Below, piece after piece: positions 9,649 to 17,816 of a stretch of 64,000 nucleotides of DNA. A program made the position numbers and the translations under genes. The first letter of the stretch is position 1; each line of letters begins with the position of its first letter. Source of the DNA: Cellulomonas pakistanensis (lineage in GTDB: Bacteria; Actinomycetota; Actinomycetes; Actinomycetales; Cellulomonadaceae); NCBI RefSeq assembly GCF_016862755.1, contig NZ_BONO01000003.1:1-64000 (forward strand), in the 5' to 3' direction. A model generated the notes under the pieces. That model saw only the letters and a list, made by a program, of their open reading frames with translations, was not told the origin of the DNA and did no database searches.

Positions 9649-10815
9649 TCAGGGCGTCGTGTCCCCGCGCAGCACGGCCGCCGCGGCGACCGCCCGCCGC
9701 CGGACGTCGGCCAGGTCGTCCCCGGACACGGTGACGTGCCCGAGCTTGCGGCCCGGGCGGACGCCCTTGCCGTACAGGTGCACCTTGGCGCCCGGGTCGA
9801 GCGCGGCGACCTCGGCCAGCCCGTCGGTGACCGCCGCGCGGGTCGAGCCGAGCACGTTCGCCATGGCGGTCCACGGCGCGCGCGCCTCGGTCCCGCCCAG
9901 CGGCAGGTCGAGGACCGCGCGCAGGTGCTGCTCGAACTGGCTGGTGACCGAGCCGTCGATCGTCCAGTGCCCGGAGTTGTGCGGGCGCATGGCGAGCTCG
10001 TTCACGAGCACGCGCGGCGCGCCGCCGTCCGGGTCGGCGACCTCGAACAGCTCGACCGCGAGCACGCCCGTGACGCCCAGGCCCTCGGCGACCTCGCGGG
10101 CGATCCGCTCGGCGGTGGCGGCGGTGCGCGGGTCCAGGTCGGGCGCCGGGGCGACGACCTCGGCGCACACGCCGTCGCGCTGCACCGACTCCACGACCGG
10201 CCAGGTGCGGACCTCCCCGGACGGGGTGCGCGCCACCAGCGCGGCGAGCTCGCGCGTGAACGGCACCCGCTCCTCGGCGAGCAGCGGCGCGCCGGTGCCG
10301 GCAGCCGCGGCGTCGAGCCAGTCCGCGGCCTCGTCGGCGGACCGCACGACCCGGACGCCCTTGCCGTCGTACCCCCCGCGGGCGGTCTTCACCACGGCGG
10401 TGCCGTCGCCGGCGGCGAGGAACGCCGCGAGCGCCTCGGCCGAGTCGAGCGGCGCCCAGCGCGGGCACGGCACGCCGAGCGCGGTCAGCCGCGTCCGCAT
10501 CACGATCTTGTCCTGCGCGTGCACCAGCGCGTCCGGGCCCGGGCGCACCGCGACGCCCCGGTCCTCGAGCTCCGTGAGCAGGCCGTTCGGCACGTGCTCG
10601 TGCTCGAAGGTCAGCGCGTCGGCGCCGACCACCAGGGCCTCCACGGCCACCGGGTCCGCCGCGGCGCCCACGGGCGCGTCGACCACCACCTGCGCCGCCG
10701 ACGACACCGCGTCCTCGACCAGCACCCGCAGGTGCACGCCGAGCGCCGTCGCCGCGGGCGCCATCATGCGGGCGAGCTGCCCACCACCGACCACTGCCAC
10801 CACGGGTGCTGCCAC
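9649..10815 (-). CDS. purK: N5-carboxyaminoimidazole ribonucleotide synthase
   Basis: ATP-grasp enzyme that carboxylates AIR to N5-CAIR with ATP and bicarbonate. 388 residues. The N-terminal dinucleotide-like motif [13 protein letters not shown] is followed by FEHEHVP, the ATP-grasp segment [17 protein letters not shown], and the metal-site region AVELFEV followed by [18 protein letters not shown]. It starts at GTG 10815 with TAGGCT 8 bases upstream. It is divergent from the GtrA gene and probably transcribed with purE. Confidence 0.97.
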   Translation of the reverse strand: MAAPVVAVVGGGQLARMMAPAATALGVHLRVLVEDAVSSAAQVVVDAPVGAAADPVAVEALVVGADALTFEHEHVPNGLLTELEDRGVAVRPGPDALVHAQDKIVMRTRLTALGVPCPRWAPLDSAEALAAFLAAGDGTAVVKTARGGYDGKGVRVVRSADEAADWLDAAAAGTGAPLLAEERVPFTRELAALVARTPSGEVRTWPVVESVQRDGVCAEVVAPAPDLDPRTAATAERIAREVAEGLGVTGVLAVELFEVADPDGGAPRVLVNELAMRPHNSGHWTIDGSVTSQFEQHLRAVLDLPLGGTEARAPWTAMANVLGSTRAAVTDGLAEVAALDPGAKVHLYGKGVRPGRKLGHVTVSGDDLADVRRRAVAAAAVLRGDTTP

Positions 10816-10823
10816 GAGCCGTG

Positions 10824-10829
10824 AGCCTA
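10824..10829 (-). promoter_or_regulatory. -10 box for purK
   Basis: TAGGCT on the minus strand lies 8 bases before GTG 10815, giving a leaderless or nearly leaderless purK message. Confidence 0.5.
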
Positions 10830-10865
10830 ACCGACGTCACCCAGCGGCCACCCGGCGTCTCGCCG

Positions 10866-10871
10866 TACCCT
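10866..10871 (+). promoter_or_regulatory. -10 box for GtrA gene
   Basis: TACCCT followed by 6 bases and ATG 10878. This decides the start over the longer in-frame alternative at 10806, which would overlap the purK start. Confidence 0.55.
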
Positions 10872-10877
10872 GACGGG

Positions 10878-11540
10878 ATGACCCCCTCCGGTGCGCCCGG
10901 CCTCGCGGCCGCACCGGGACCCGCCCCCGAGGGCCGTCCCGGACGCCTGCACGGCCTGCTCTACCGCGTGCCGCGCACGTCCCTGCGCGAGCGCGGCATG
11001 GAGCTCCTGCGGTTCGGGTCCGTCGGCACCGTCGCGTTCGTCGTGGACCTCGGCGTGTACAACCTGCTGCGGTTCGGCCCGGTCGACCTGCTGCACGGCA
11101 AGCCGCTGACCGCGCGGATCATCGCCGTCGTGCTCGCGACGCTCGTGTCCTGGCTCGGCAGCCGGCACTGGACGTTCGCGGGCCAGCGCACGCACCGGGG
11201 CGGCCGCGAGCTCCTGCTGTTCTCGGCGATCAACGTCGTCGGCATCGGGTTCACCGTCGGCACTCTGTGGTTCTCGCACTACGTGCTGGGCCACTCGGGG
11301 CCGTTCGCCGACAACGTCGCGAACGTCATCGGCATCGTGCTCGGCACGGTCGTCCGCTACCTGGGCTACAAGATGTTCGTGTTCACCGGGTCCGCGGGCC
11401 TGCCGGTCGCGCTGGCGGAGGTCGGGCACGAGGCCGCGCGCGAGGGCGAGGACGGGCCTCGCCGGCACGCCGCCGGTCAGGAGCTGCCTCGTCCCCGCCC
11501 GGGGAACGAGGGCGTCACCTCGGACGCTGAGCGTCGCTAG
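10878..11540 (+). CDS. GtrA family membrane protein
   Basis: Small four-helix membrane protein of the GtrA/DPMS3 family, often involved in flipping or stabilising polyprenyl-phosphate sugars for surface glycan synthesis. 220 residues. A cytoplasmic N-terminal region of about 40 residues precedes helices around LLRFGSVGTVAFVVDLGVYN, ARIIAVVLATLVSWLGSRHW, LLLFSAINVVGIGFTVGTLW and VIGIVLGTVVRYLGYKMFVF. The SRHWTF and LGYKMFVF motifs are typical. The charged C-terminal tail of about 45 residues is low-complexity. It fits the glycopolymer genes upstream, but its sugar lipid cannot be told. Confidence 0.88.
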   Translation: MTPSGAPGLAAAPGPAPEGRPGRLHGLLYRVPRTSLRERGMELLRFGSVGTVAFVVDLGVYNLLRFGPVDLLHGKPLTARIIAVVLATLVSWLGSRHWTFAGQRTHRGGRELLLFSAINVVGIGFTVGTLWFSHYVLGHSGPFADNVANVIGIVLGTVVRYLGYKMFVFTGSAGLPVALAEVGHEAAREGEDGPRRHAAGQELPRPRPGNEGVTSDAERR

Positions 11541-11646
11541 GCGTTCCACCCACGAAACCCCCACATCGCAGGTCTCCTCCCCGGTACGTTCGGCTCGCCA
11601 CCGCACCGATGCGCTGGCGAGCATCTGGACGAACGAGGGGGTCGCG

Positions 11647-12630
11647 ATGCGCACCGCGCGTCGAGCAACAGCTGTCGTACTGCTGTCCGCACTGATGGGG
11701 GCGGTCCTCGCCGCAGGTCCCGCCACGGCCAGCCCGCCGCCCGCCGACCTGGGAGCGGGCCAGCCCGGGATCCTGGCAGTTGCCGCGGGCACCGACCGGA
11801 TCTCCGCGGGGCAGGCCCTCACCGCCGGCCAGCAGCTCATCGCGGCCGGCGGCGCCTTCCGCCTCGCCCTGCAGTCCGACGGGAACCTGGTCCTGTACCC
11901 GAGGAACGGCGCTGCGCTCTGGTCGACCCGCTCCGCGGGAAGCGGCTCTACGAGCCTCGCCCTGCAGAACGACGGCAACCTCGTGCTCTACACCGCGACC
12001 GGGCGCGCGGTCTGGTCCGCAGGCACGGCCGGCAAGGGAAGCACCTCGCTGCAGGTCCAGAGCGACGGCAACGTCGTCCTGTACACGAGCGCCGGGCGGG
12101 CGGTGTGGGCGACCGGCACGGCGGCGCGTCCGACCAACACGGCGAGCGGCAGCTCGATCCTCCCCGGCCAGCAGCTCGCGGCCGGCCAGTCGATCACGTC
12201 GCCCGACGGGCAGAACCGGTTCTCCGTGCAGGCGGACGGCAATGCCGTCGTCTACGGACCGAGCGGGGCCCTCTGGTCCAGCCGGACCGCCGGGACCGGC
12301 TCGGGGCGTCTCACGCTGCAGACGGACGGGAACCTGGTCCTCTACGGAGCCGGCGGCACAGCGGCCTGGAGCTCCGCGACGAACGGGCGCGGCGGAGCCC
12401 GCGCGACGATCCAGGACGACGGGAACTTCGTGCTCACCACCGCCGCCGGCACGCCGATCTGGTCGACGGGGACCGGCAGGCCGGCAAATCCGGGCAACAG
12501 CAAGAACTGCTCCGACTTCGCGACCCGAGCAGAGGCGCAGGCGTGGTTCGACCGGTACTACCGCTATTACGGCGACGTCGCCGGTCTCGACGCCGACCAC
12601 GACGGGATCGCCTGCGAAGAGCTGAGGTGA
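11647..12630 (+). CDS. Secreted bulb-type lectin protein with Excalibur domain
   Basis: A 327-residue exported protein with a signal peptide ending near ATAS (residue 29). Two bulb-type (monocot mannose-binding) lectin domains follow. Six QxDGNxVxY-type words begin near residues 76, 107, 138, 195, 225 and 256, spaced about 30 residues apart as in three-fold beta-prism lectins. The last word is degenerate (QDDGNFVLT). The C-terminus is an Excalibur calcium-binding domain with CSDFATRAEAQAWF, ending DADHDGIACEE. It probably binds mannose-like glycans at the surface or outside the cell. Start ATG 11647 has GAGGGGG upstream. The combination of domains is uncommon but each is recognisable. Confidence 0.9.
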   Translation: MRTARRATAVVLLSALMGAVLAAGPATASPPPADLGAGQPGILAVAAGTDRISAGQALTAGQQLIAAGGAFRLALQSDGNLVLYPRNGAALWSTRSAGSGSTSLALQNDGNLVLYTATGRAVWSAGTAGKGSTSLQVQSDGNVVLYTSAGRAVWATGTAARPTNTASGSSILPGQQLAAGQSITSPDGQNRFSVQADGNAVVYGPSGALWSSRTAGTGSGRLTLQTDGNLVLYGAGGTAAWSSATNGRGGARATIQDDGNFVLTTAAGTPIWSTGTGRPANPGNSKNCSDFATRAEAQAWFDRYYRYYGDVAGLDADHDGIACEELR

Positions 12631-12633
12631 GGC

Positions 12634-12680
12634 TCGTGCCGGGCCGCGGTCGTCCGACGGTCGGGCGCGGACCGGCACGA
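12634..12680. terminator. Bidirectional stem-loop between convergent genes
   Basis: Arms 12634-12648 (TCGTGCCGGGCCGCG) and 12666-12680 pair at 14 of 15 positions. A smaller inner CCGA/TCGG stem lies in the loop. It fills the 73-base gap between the lectin gene and the opposing membrane protein gene. Confidence 0.65.
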
Positions 12681-12703
12681 CTCCCTGGGCCACCACCGGC
12701 CGG

Positions 12704-14119
12704 TCAGCCGGCGACAGGTGACGCCGGCTTGCCGTCCCCGGGCTCTGCGCGGGCCTCGGCCGGCCGGGCGGCCAGCGTGGTCACCGCCAGCAGCACGACG
12801 GCCACCAGGGCCACGGTGAGCACGTACCTGGGCGTCAGGTGCTCGGCGAGCACCAGCGTGAGCGCCGACCCGGCGGCGACCACCACCCGCACCAGCACGC
12901 GCTGCTCGTCCAGCCACACCCCGACCGGCCCGGTGCTGACCCCGCGCCGCTCGCCCGCGGTACGCAGCGACGCCGCCCCGCGGGACCAGGACGCCCGCAG
13001 CGCGCGCGCCGCGGAGGTCCCGCCGGCCAGGAACGCGACGAGCGCGACGACCACGCCCAGCACGAACGCCGACCGGAGCGCGACCCGCAGGAACGCCACC
13101 ACCTGGTCGTAGACCACCACCGCCGCGTCGGGTCGCTGCACCTCCGGCGGCAGGGCGTTCACGTACAGCGACCGGCCGATGGTCAGCGCCGCGCCGAGCA
13201 GCAGCATCGCCCCGGCCAGCGACAGCCCCGCGACCACCAGCGCCCGGGACCGGTGCACGGCCGCCAGCACCCCGGCCGCGAGCAGCCCCAGCGACAGCCA
13301 GACCAGCCAGGTGCCGAGCACGTCCAGCAGGCGGTAGGCGTTCTGCGCCCGGACCAGGTCCTCGCTCTGCATCAGCGGGAAGCTCACGCTGATGGTCGGG
13401 AGCCGGTCGATGAGCGTGAACCCGGCGTCCGACAGCGAGGCGCGCACGGTGTCGACCACGCCCGTCAGGTCCACCACCAGCTGGCCCTGCGCGTCGATGC
13501 TCGCGACCGCGTCCGGGTCTCCGCGCAGCACCGCGCCGAGCTGGTCGTGCACCGTCCGGTTCGCCTCGTCCCAGACCGCCTCGAGCACGTCGGACGTCAC
13601 GACCGCCTCGACGGCCCGGCGGATGAAGCCCGTCGCCGCGTCCACGAGCGGCTCCTGCAGCGACCCGGCCAGCGCCGCCACCCGCGGCGGCAGCCCGAGC
13701 CCGTCCACGGCGGTGGCGGCCTCGGCGGCGAGCCCCGGCAGGTCGGCGGCCTGGACGATGGCCCCCGTGACCCGCTCGGTCACGGCGCTCTGGATCTGCG
13801 GGTCGTCCACGAGCGGGCCGACGGTCGCCACGTACCGGTCCGTGTCGGTGACCAGGTCCCGCGCCCACACCGCCACGACGGCGACCGGCGCGAGCAGGGC
13901 CCCGAGCACGATGAGCACGACGGCGGCCGTTGCCCGGCCCGGGTGGCGGGTGCGGCCCGGCGCGGCCGCGGGCGGTGCGGGCGCGGCCGGCCCGGTGGCG
14001 ACGTCGGCCGCCGCCCGGGCCGTCGCGGCTGCGCGGAGCTGCGCGTTCTCGGCCTCCAGCGCGGCGATCCGCGCGGCCAGGTCCGCCGCCGTCACCGGCG
14101 CGGGTCGCTGCTCGGACAT
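12704..14119 (-). CDS. Conserved hypothetical multi-pass membrane protein
   Basis: 471 residues with no recognised enzyme motif. The N-terminus has a short coiled-coil-like stretch (AADLAARIAALEAENAQLRAAA). A first transmembrane helix near residues 63-85 is followed by a large extracytoplasmic domain of about 175 residues (VTDTDRYVATVGPLVDDPQIQ onward). Three central helices follow (near LLDVLGTWLVWLSLGLLAAG, LVVAGLSLAGAMLLLGAAL and LRSAFVLGVVVALVAFLAGG), then two near the C-terminus. The overall layout recalls actinobacterial envelope proteins of unknown role. It is transcribed alone, convergent with the lectin gene. A 16-base palindrome lies in its presumed leader. Confidence 0.7.
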   Translation of the reverse strand: MSEQRPAPVTAADLAARIAALEAENAQLRAAATARAAADVATGPAAPAPPAAAPGRTRHPGRATAAVVLIVLGALLAPVAVVAVWARDLVTDTDRYVATVGPLVDDPQIQSAVTERVTGAIVQAADLPGLAAEAATAVDGLGLPPRVAALAGSLQEPLVDAATGFIRRAVEAVVTSDVLEAVWDEANRTVHDQLGAVLRGDPDAVASIDAQGQLVVDLTGVVDTVRASLSDAGFTLIDRLPTISVSFPLMQSEDLVRAQNAYRLLDVLGTWLVWLSLGLLAAGVLAAVHRSRALVVAGLSLAGAMLLLGAALTIGRSLYVNALPPEVQRPDAAVVVYDQVVAFLRVALRSAFVLGVVVALVAFLAGGTSAARALRASWSRGAASLRTAGERRGVSTGPVGVWLDEQRVLVRVVVAAGSALTLVLAEHLTPRYVLTVALVAVVLLAVTTLAARPAEARAEPGDGKPASPVAG

Positions 14120-14144
14120 GGGCGCCCACCCCCTCGGCGCCCGC

Positions 14145-14169
14145 GGGGAGGCGCCTCCCCGGCGACGCT
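14145..14169 (-). promoter_or_regulatory. Promoter with 16-base palindrome at +1
   Basis: TAGCGT at 14169-14164 reads as a -10 box for the membrane protein gene. The perfect palindrome GGGGAGGCGCCTCCCC at 14145-14160 covers the predicted transcription start and early leader. It could be an operator or a leader hairpin. Confidence 0.45.
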
Positions 14170-14222
14170 AGCCGCGTCGGTCGCGACGTCACCCACCCGC
14201 CGGGGGTGAGGGACGGACGCGT

Positions 14223-14308
14223 GAGGTCGTCGGTTCCGGCCAGCCACGAGGGTGCGCAACCGACGACCTCGGGCGGAACCGACGACCTCGCGCGCGACCG
14301 ACGACCTC
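14223..14308. repeat. One forward and three inverted copies of a 13-base word
   Basis: GAGGTCGTCGGTT occurs at 14223-14235. Its reverse complement is at 14258-14270 and 14277-14289, with a 12-base match at 14297-14308. The inverted copies are spaced about 20 bases apart. The array lies directly downstream of the histidine kinase gene, so alternative hairpins can form in that transcript. Confidence 0.6.
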
Positions 14309-14328
14309 GGCCGCGCGGGGCGGACGGC

Positions 14329-15654
14329 TCAGCGCCGCCGGCGCGCCCGCTCGGACCGCGGCGAGATGACCGATCCGCGCGGCAGCACCACGTCGGGGGC
14401 CATCGCCGCCGGCACGCCCGCGAGGAACAGCGCGAACACCGCCGGCCGCCGCTGCGCGAGCTCGAGCCGCGCGCCGTCGGCGGACGCCAGGTCCCGCGCG
14501 AGCGACAGGCCGAGCCCCGTCCCCTTGCCGGACGTGACCTCGCGCTCGAAGATCCGCGGCGCCAGGTCGTCCGGGACGCCGTCGCCCTCGTCGGCCACCT
14601 CGACCACGACGGAGCGCGCGGCGCCCGGCCGGGAGCGGACCGTCGTCGTGCCGCCGCCGTGCGCCAGCGAGTTCTCGATCAGCGTGGCCAGCACCTGCGC
14701 CAGGGCGCCCGGGGTGGCGAGCACCTGGGTCTTCGGGTCGACCTCGACGACGAGGTGACGCCCCTCCGCCTCGAACGTCGGGCGCCACTCCTCCTCCTGC
14801 TGGTGCACGACGTCGCCGAGCCGGATCGCCTCGGTGGTGCCGCCCTGCGCGCGCCGCGACCGGGTCAGCAGGTCGTCGACGACCGTGACCAGCCGCTCGA
14901 CCTGCTCCAACGAGATCCGCGCCTCCTCGCGCACCGCCGGGTCGTCGGACGCCAGCATGATCTCCTCGAGCCGCATGCTCAGCGCGGTCAGCGGGGTGCG
15001 GAGCTGGTGGGACGCGTCGGACGCGAACTGCCGCTCGGCGGCGAGCCGGCCCGCCATCCGGTCGGCGCTGCGGGCGAGCTCCGCGGCGACGAGGTCGATC
15101 TCCTCCACGCCCGACGGCTCCAGCTGCGGGCGCACCTGCCCGGAGCCCAGCTGCTCGGCCGACGCGGCCAGGTAGACCAGCGGGGCGGCCAGGCGGTTGG
15201 CCTGCCAGATCGCCATCCCGATGCCGGCGGCGAACGCGACGATCGCCGCCGCCACCACCAGGCCCATGATCTGCGCGCTCATGAGGAACACGTCCCACCA
15301 CGGGGCGTACATCGTGATGCGGGCGCCGGTGGTGGAGGTCTCGGTGATCGTGATGGCCCGCTCGGGAACCTCGGGACCCGCCTGGTAGCGGGCGCCGTCG
15401 GTGGTGACGACGAAGATGCTCACGGCGATGCCGCCGCCGCGGTCGACGTACGGCTCGAGCATGGTGTCGGACAGCGGCGTGCCCTCCTGGACGCGGCTGT
15501 CGATCTGCCGCGCCAGGTCGGTCGCGCGGGTCTCGAGGGACCCGATCTCGTTGTCCCGGACGTACTGCGCGCCGAGGAAGGCGAGCGGGAAGCCGAGCAG
15601 GACGACCGCGACCGTGACGGCCGCGATGGTGGCCTGGAGGACGCGGCGGCGCAC
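14329..15654 (-). CDS. Sensor histidine kinase of OmpR-type system
   Basis: 441-residue membrane sensor kinase that should phosphorylate the response regulator encoded just upstream. Transmembrane helices lie at about residues 7-31 and 120-148, flanking a periplasmic sensor of about 85 residues. A HAMP-like linker follows, then the dimerisation motif ASHQLRTPLTAL with phospho-acceptor H216. The ATPase domain has N (TLIENSLAHGG), G1 (VADEGDGVP), F and G2 (GKGTGLGLSLARDL) boxes. GTG 15654 begins one base after the regulator stop, so translation is coupled. The ligand is unknown. The QLRT version of the H box is typical of actinobacterial kinases. Confidence 0.93.
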   Translation of the reverse strand: MRRRVLQATIAAVTVAVVLLGFPLAFLGAQYVRDNEIGSLETRATDLARQIDSRVQEGTPLSDTMLEPYVDRGGGIAVSIFVVTTDGARYQAGPEVPERAITITETSTTGARITMYAPWWDVFLMSAQIMGLVVAAAIVAFAAGIGMAIWQANRLAAPLVYLAASAEQLGSGQVRPQLEPSGVEEIDLVAAELARSADRMAGRLAAERQFASDASHQLRTPLTALSMRLEEIMLASDDPAVREEARISLEQVERLVTVVDDLLTRSRRAQGGTTEAIRLGDVVHQQEEEWRPTFEAEGRHLVVEVDPKTQVLATPGALAQVLATLIENSLAHGGGTTTVRSRPGAARSVVVEVADEGDGVPDDLAPRIFEREVTSGKGTGLGLSLARDLASADGARLELAQRRPAVFALFLAGVPAAMAPDVVLPRGSVISPRSERARRRR

Positions 15655-15655
15655 G

Positions 15656-16348
15656 TCAGCCCCGGTTGCCCTCGCCGGACTCGAACCGGAAGCCCATCCC
15701 CCGCACGGTGCTGATGTAGCGCGGCGCGCTGGCGTCGTCGCCGAGCTTCCGGCGGAGCCAGGACACGTGCATGTCGAGCGTCTTGGTCGAGCCCGTCGGG
15801 TCGGAGCCCCATACCTCGCGCATCAGCGTCTCGCGCGCCACCACGGTGCCCGCGGCGCCGACCAGGACCCGCAGCAGGTCGAACTCCTTGGCCGTGAGGT
15901 GCAGCTCGCGGTCCGCCTGGAACGCGCGGTGCGCGGCGACGTCGACCCGGACGTCCTGGCTGCGCAGCTCGTCCTCGTCCGGGGCGTCGCCGCCGGTGCG
16001 CCGGAGCAGGGCCCGCACGCGGGCGAGCAGCTCGGCCAGCCGGAACGGCTTGGTCACGTAGTCGTCCGCGCCGGCGTCCAGGCCGACCACCAGGTCGACC
16101 TCGTCCGCGCGGGCGGTGAGCACCAGCACCGGCGTCGTGAGCCCCTGGTTCCGGATGGCGCGCGCCACGTCCAGACCGTCCATGTCGGGCAGGCCGAGGT
16201 CGAGCACGACCAGGTCCGCCTCGCTGGCGCGGTCGATGGCGCCCTGGCCGGTGCCCTGGACGCGGACGTCGTAGCCCTCCCGGCCGAGCGCGCGCGCCAG
16301 GGGCTCGGCGATCGCGGGGTCGTCCTCGGCCAGCAGCACCTGGGTCAT
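15656..16348 (-). CDS. OmpR/PhoB family response regulator
   Basis: 230 residues: an N-terminal receiver (acidic pocket around E8-D10, phospho-acceptor D50 in LVVLDLGLPD, conserved Lys in VTKPFRLAEL) and a C-terminal winged helix (LTAKEFDLLRVL, DMHVSWLRRKLGDDASAPRYISTVRGMGFRF region). It regulates transcription after phosphorylation by the adjacent kinase; target genes are unknown. The start ATG 16348 has TAACAT 6 bases upstream, giving a leaderless message. Receiver, linker and DNA-binding parts are complete. Confidence 0.95.
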   Translation of the reverse strand: MTQVLLAEDDPAIAEPLARALGREGYDVRVQGTGQGAIDRASEADLVVLDLGLPDMDGLDVARAIRNQGLTTPVLVLTARADEVDLVVGLDAGADDYVTKPFRLAELLARVRALLRRTGGDAPDEDELRSQDVRVDVAAHRAFQADRELHLTAKEFDLLRVLVGAAGTVVARETLMREVWGSDPTGSTKTLDMHVSWLRRKLGDDASAPRYISTVRGMGFRFESGEGNRG

Positions 16349-16354
16349 GGCGCC

Positions 16355-16360
16355 ATGTTA
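16355..16360 (-). promoter_or_regulatory. -10 box, leaderless start of OmpR-type regulator
   Basis: TAACAT on the minus strand with exactly 6 bases before ATG 16348. Confidence 0.6.
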
Positions 16361-16443
16361 GGTCATGGAACCTTCTAGGCAACGGAGTACCGGGGTATCG
16401 GTTCGGTGAAGTCGACCGGTCCCCCCGTGGGCGGACGCCGGCA

Positions 16444-16463
16444 CGGGGACCGGTCCGTCCCCG
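16444..16463. promoter_or_regulatory. Candidate operator upstream of NarL-type kinase
   Basis: CGGGGAC and GTCCCCG form 7-base arms around CGGTCC, with the inner 10-base palindrome GGACCGGTCC. The centre is about 50 bases before the predicted transcription start of the kinase gene, a plausible activator position. It may be an autoregulatory site of the neighbouring regulator. Confidence 0.4.
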
Positions 16464-16491
16464 GGGGCACGACCCCCGCCCGCCCCCGACC

Positions 16492-16497
16492 TACGCT
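16492..16497 (+). promoter_or_regulatory. -10 box, leaderless start of NarL-type kinase
   Basis: TACGCT followed by 6 bases and ATG 16504. Confidence 0.6.
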
Positions 16498-16503
16498 GGC
16501 GCG

Positions 16504-17811
16504 ATGACGTGGTGGGAGCAGTTCACGCGGTGGGAGGAACGCCACCAGCTGCCGATCGACGCGACCCTGACGGTGCTCACGGGGCTGCTCGTCGTGCCCC
16601 TCGCGGCGGGCACGGCGTCGAGCTGGCAGGTGAGCCCCGTCGTCGTCGCGGCGTTCGCGGTGCTCGCCTGGGCGCCGCTGGCCTGGCGCCGGCGGTACCC
16701 CGTGGCCTCGGTCGTCGCCGTGTACGCCGCGTGCCTGCTGCACCTGCTGGTGGGCGTGCCGCTGATCCTGCCGTCCGACCTCGCCGTGCTGCTCGCGCTG
16801 TACTCCGTCACCGTGCACGGCCCGCGCTGGGCGCACCTGACCGCCATGGGCTCCGCGCTGGTGGGCAACCTGGCCATGGCGTCCGGGCTGCTGCTGCAGT
16901 CGTGGTCCGGCTCCGCCGCCTCGATGGCGGCCTCCGGGATCGCGATCTGGATGTTCGCCTCCGTGACGGCGCTCGCCGTGTGGGCCTTCGGCCTGGTGCG
17001 GCGGTCGCGGCGCGTGACGATCGCGGCCCTGCGCGACCGCGCGGAGCGCCTGGAGGTCGAGCGCGACCAGCAGGCGACGATCGCCACCGCCGCCGAGCGC
17101 ACCCGCATCGCGCGCGAGATGCACGACATCGTCGCCCACTCGCTGTCCGTCGTCGTCGCCCAGGCCGACGGCGGGCGGTACGCGGCGGCGGCCGACCCGG
17201 AGGCGGCGACCCGCGCGCTGGGCACGATCGCCGAGACCGGGCGGGCGGCGCTGGCGGACATGCGCCGGCTGCTCGGGGTGCTGCGGGAGCCGGAGCGCAC
17301 GGCGACCGGCGCGGTGCCGGCCGTGCCGGGCCCCGGGCATGGCGCGGCGCCGGGCCAGGGCGAGGCCGCCCCGTACAGCCCCCAGCCCGCCGAGCACGAC
17401 CTCGAGTCCCTCGTCGAGCAGGTCCGCTCGTCCGGCGTCCGCGCGTCGCTGGTCCGGATGGGCACCCCCCGCCGGCTGCCGCCGGGCATCGGCCTCACCG
17501 TGTACCGGATCTGCCAGGAGGCCCTGACCAACGTGCTCAAGCACGGTGGCCCCGACGTCACGGTCACGGTGCTCGCGCAGTGGCAGCCCGCCGCGCTGGT
17601 CCTGGAGATCACCGACGACGGGCGCGGCGCCGCGGCCGACTCCGACGGCGCCGGGCAGGGCCTGCTCGGCATGCGCGAGCGGGCGAGCATGATCGGCGGC
17701 TCCCTGAGCGCCGGCCCGCGGCCGGGCGGCGGGTTCCGGGTGCGCGCCGAGCTCCCGCTGCCCCCGGGCGCCCCCGCCGCGGACCCGGGCGCGGCAATCG
17801 GCCTAGGCTGA
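16504..17811 (+). CDS. NarL-type sensor histidine kinase (HisKA_3)
   Basis: 435 residues. Four to five transmembrane helices fill the first 165 residues with only short loops, so it probably senses within or near the membrane. The HisKA_3 motif RIAREMHDIVAHSLSVVV carries phospho-acceptor H207. The HATPase_c domain shows CQEALTNVLKHG, ITDDGRG and GQGLLGMRERASMIGGSL. A Pro/Gly-rich linker of about 30 residues separates the two catalytic halves. The cognate LuxR-type regulator follows 5 bases downstream, and a MacB-like ABC exporter follows that, the usual layout of antimicrobial- or envelope-stress-responsive modules. Confidence 0.94.
   Translation: MTWWEQFTRWEERHQLPIDATLTVLTGLLVVPLAAGTASSWQVSPVVVAAFAVLAWAPLAWRRRYPVASVVAVYAACLLHLLVGVPLILPSDLAVLLALYSVTVHGPRWAHLTAMGSALVGNLAMASGLLLQSWSGSAASMAASGIAIWMFASVTALAVWAFGLVRRSRRVTIAALRDRAERLEVERDQQATIATAAERTRIAREMHDIVAHSLSVVVAQADGGRYAAAADPEAATRALGTIAETGRAALADMRRLLGVLREPERTATGAVPAVPGPGHGAAPGQGEAAPYSPQPAEHDLESLVEQVRSSGVRASLVRMGTPRRLPPGIGLTVYRICQEALTNVLKHGGPDVTVTVLAQWQPAALVLEITDDGRGAAADSDGAGQGLLGMRERASMIGGSLSAGPRPGGGFRVRAELPLPPGAPAADPGAAIGLG
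17804..17809 (+). promoter_or_regulatory. Possible internal -10 box before LuxR-type regulator
   Basis: TAGGCT overlaps the kinase stop region and sits 7 bases before ATG 17817. It could give the regulator its own leaderless transcript besides read-through. Confidence 0.35.
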
Positions 17812-17816
17812 CGCCC

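Noticed and set aside
5905..10824. Open frame of 1639 codons on the plus strand
   Set aside because: It runs through LCP2 out of frame and antisense to the acyltransferase, purE and purK genes, all clearly real.
14223..14308. Repeat array considered as a CRISPR
   Set aside because: Words are 13 bases, inverted as well as direct, with spacers of unequal short length and no cas genes.
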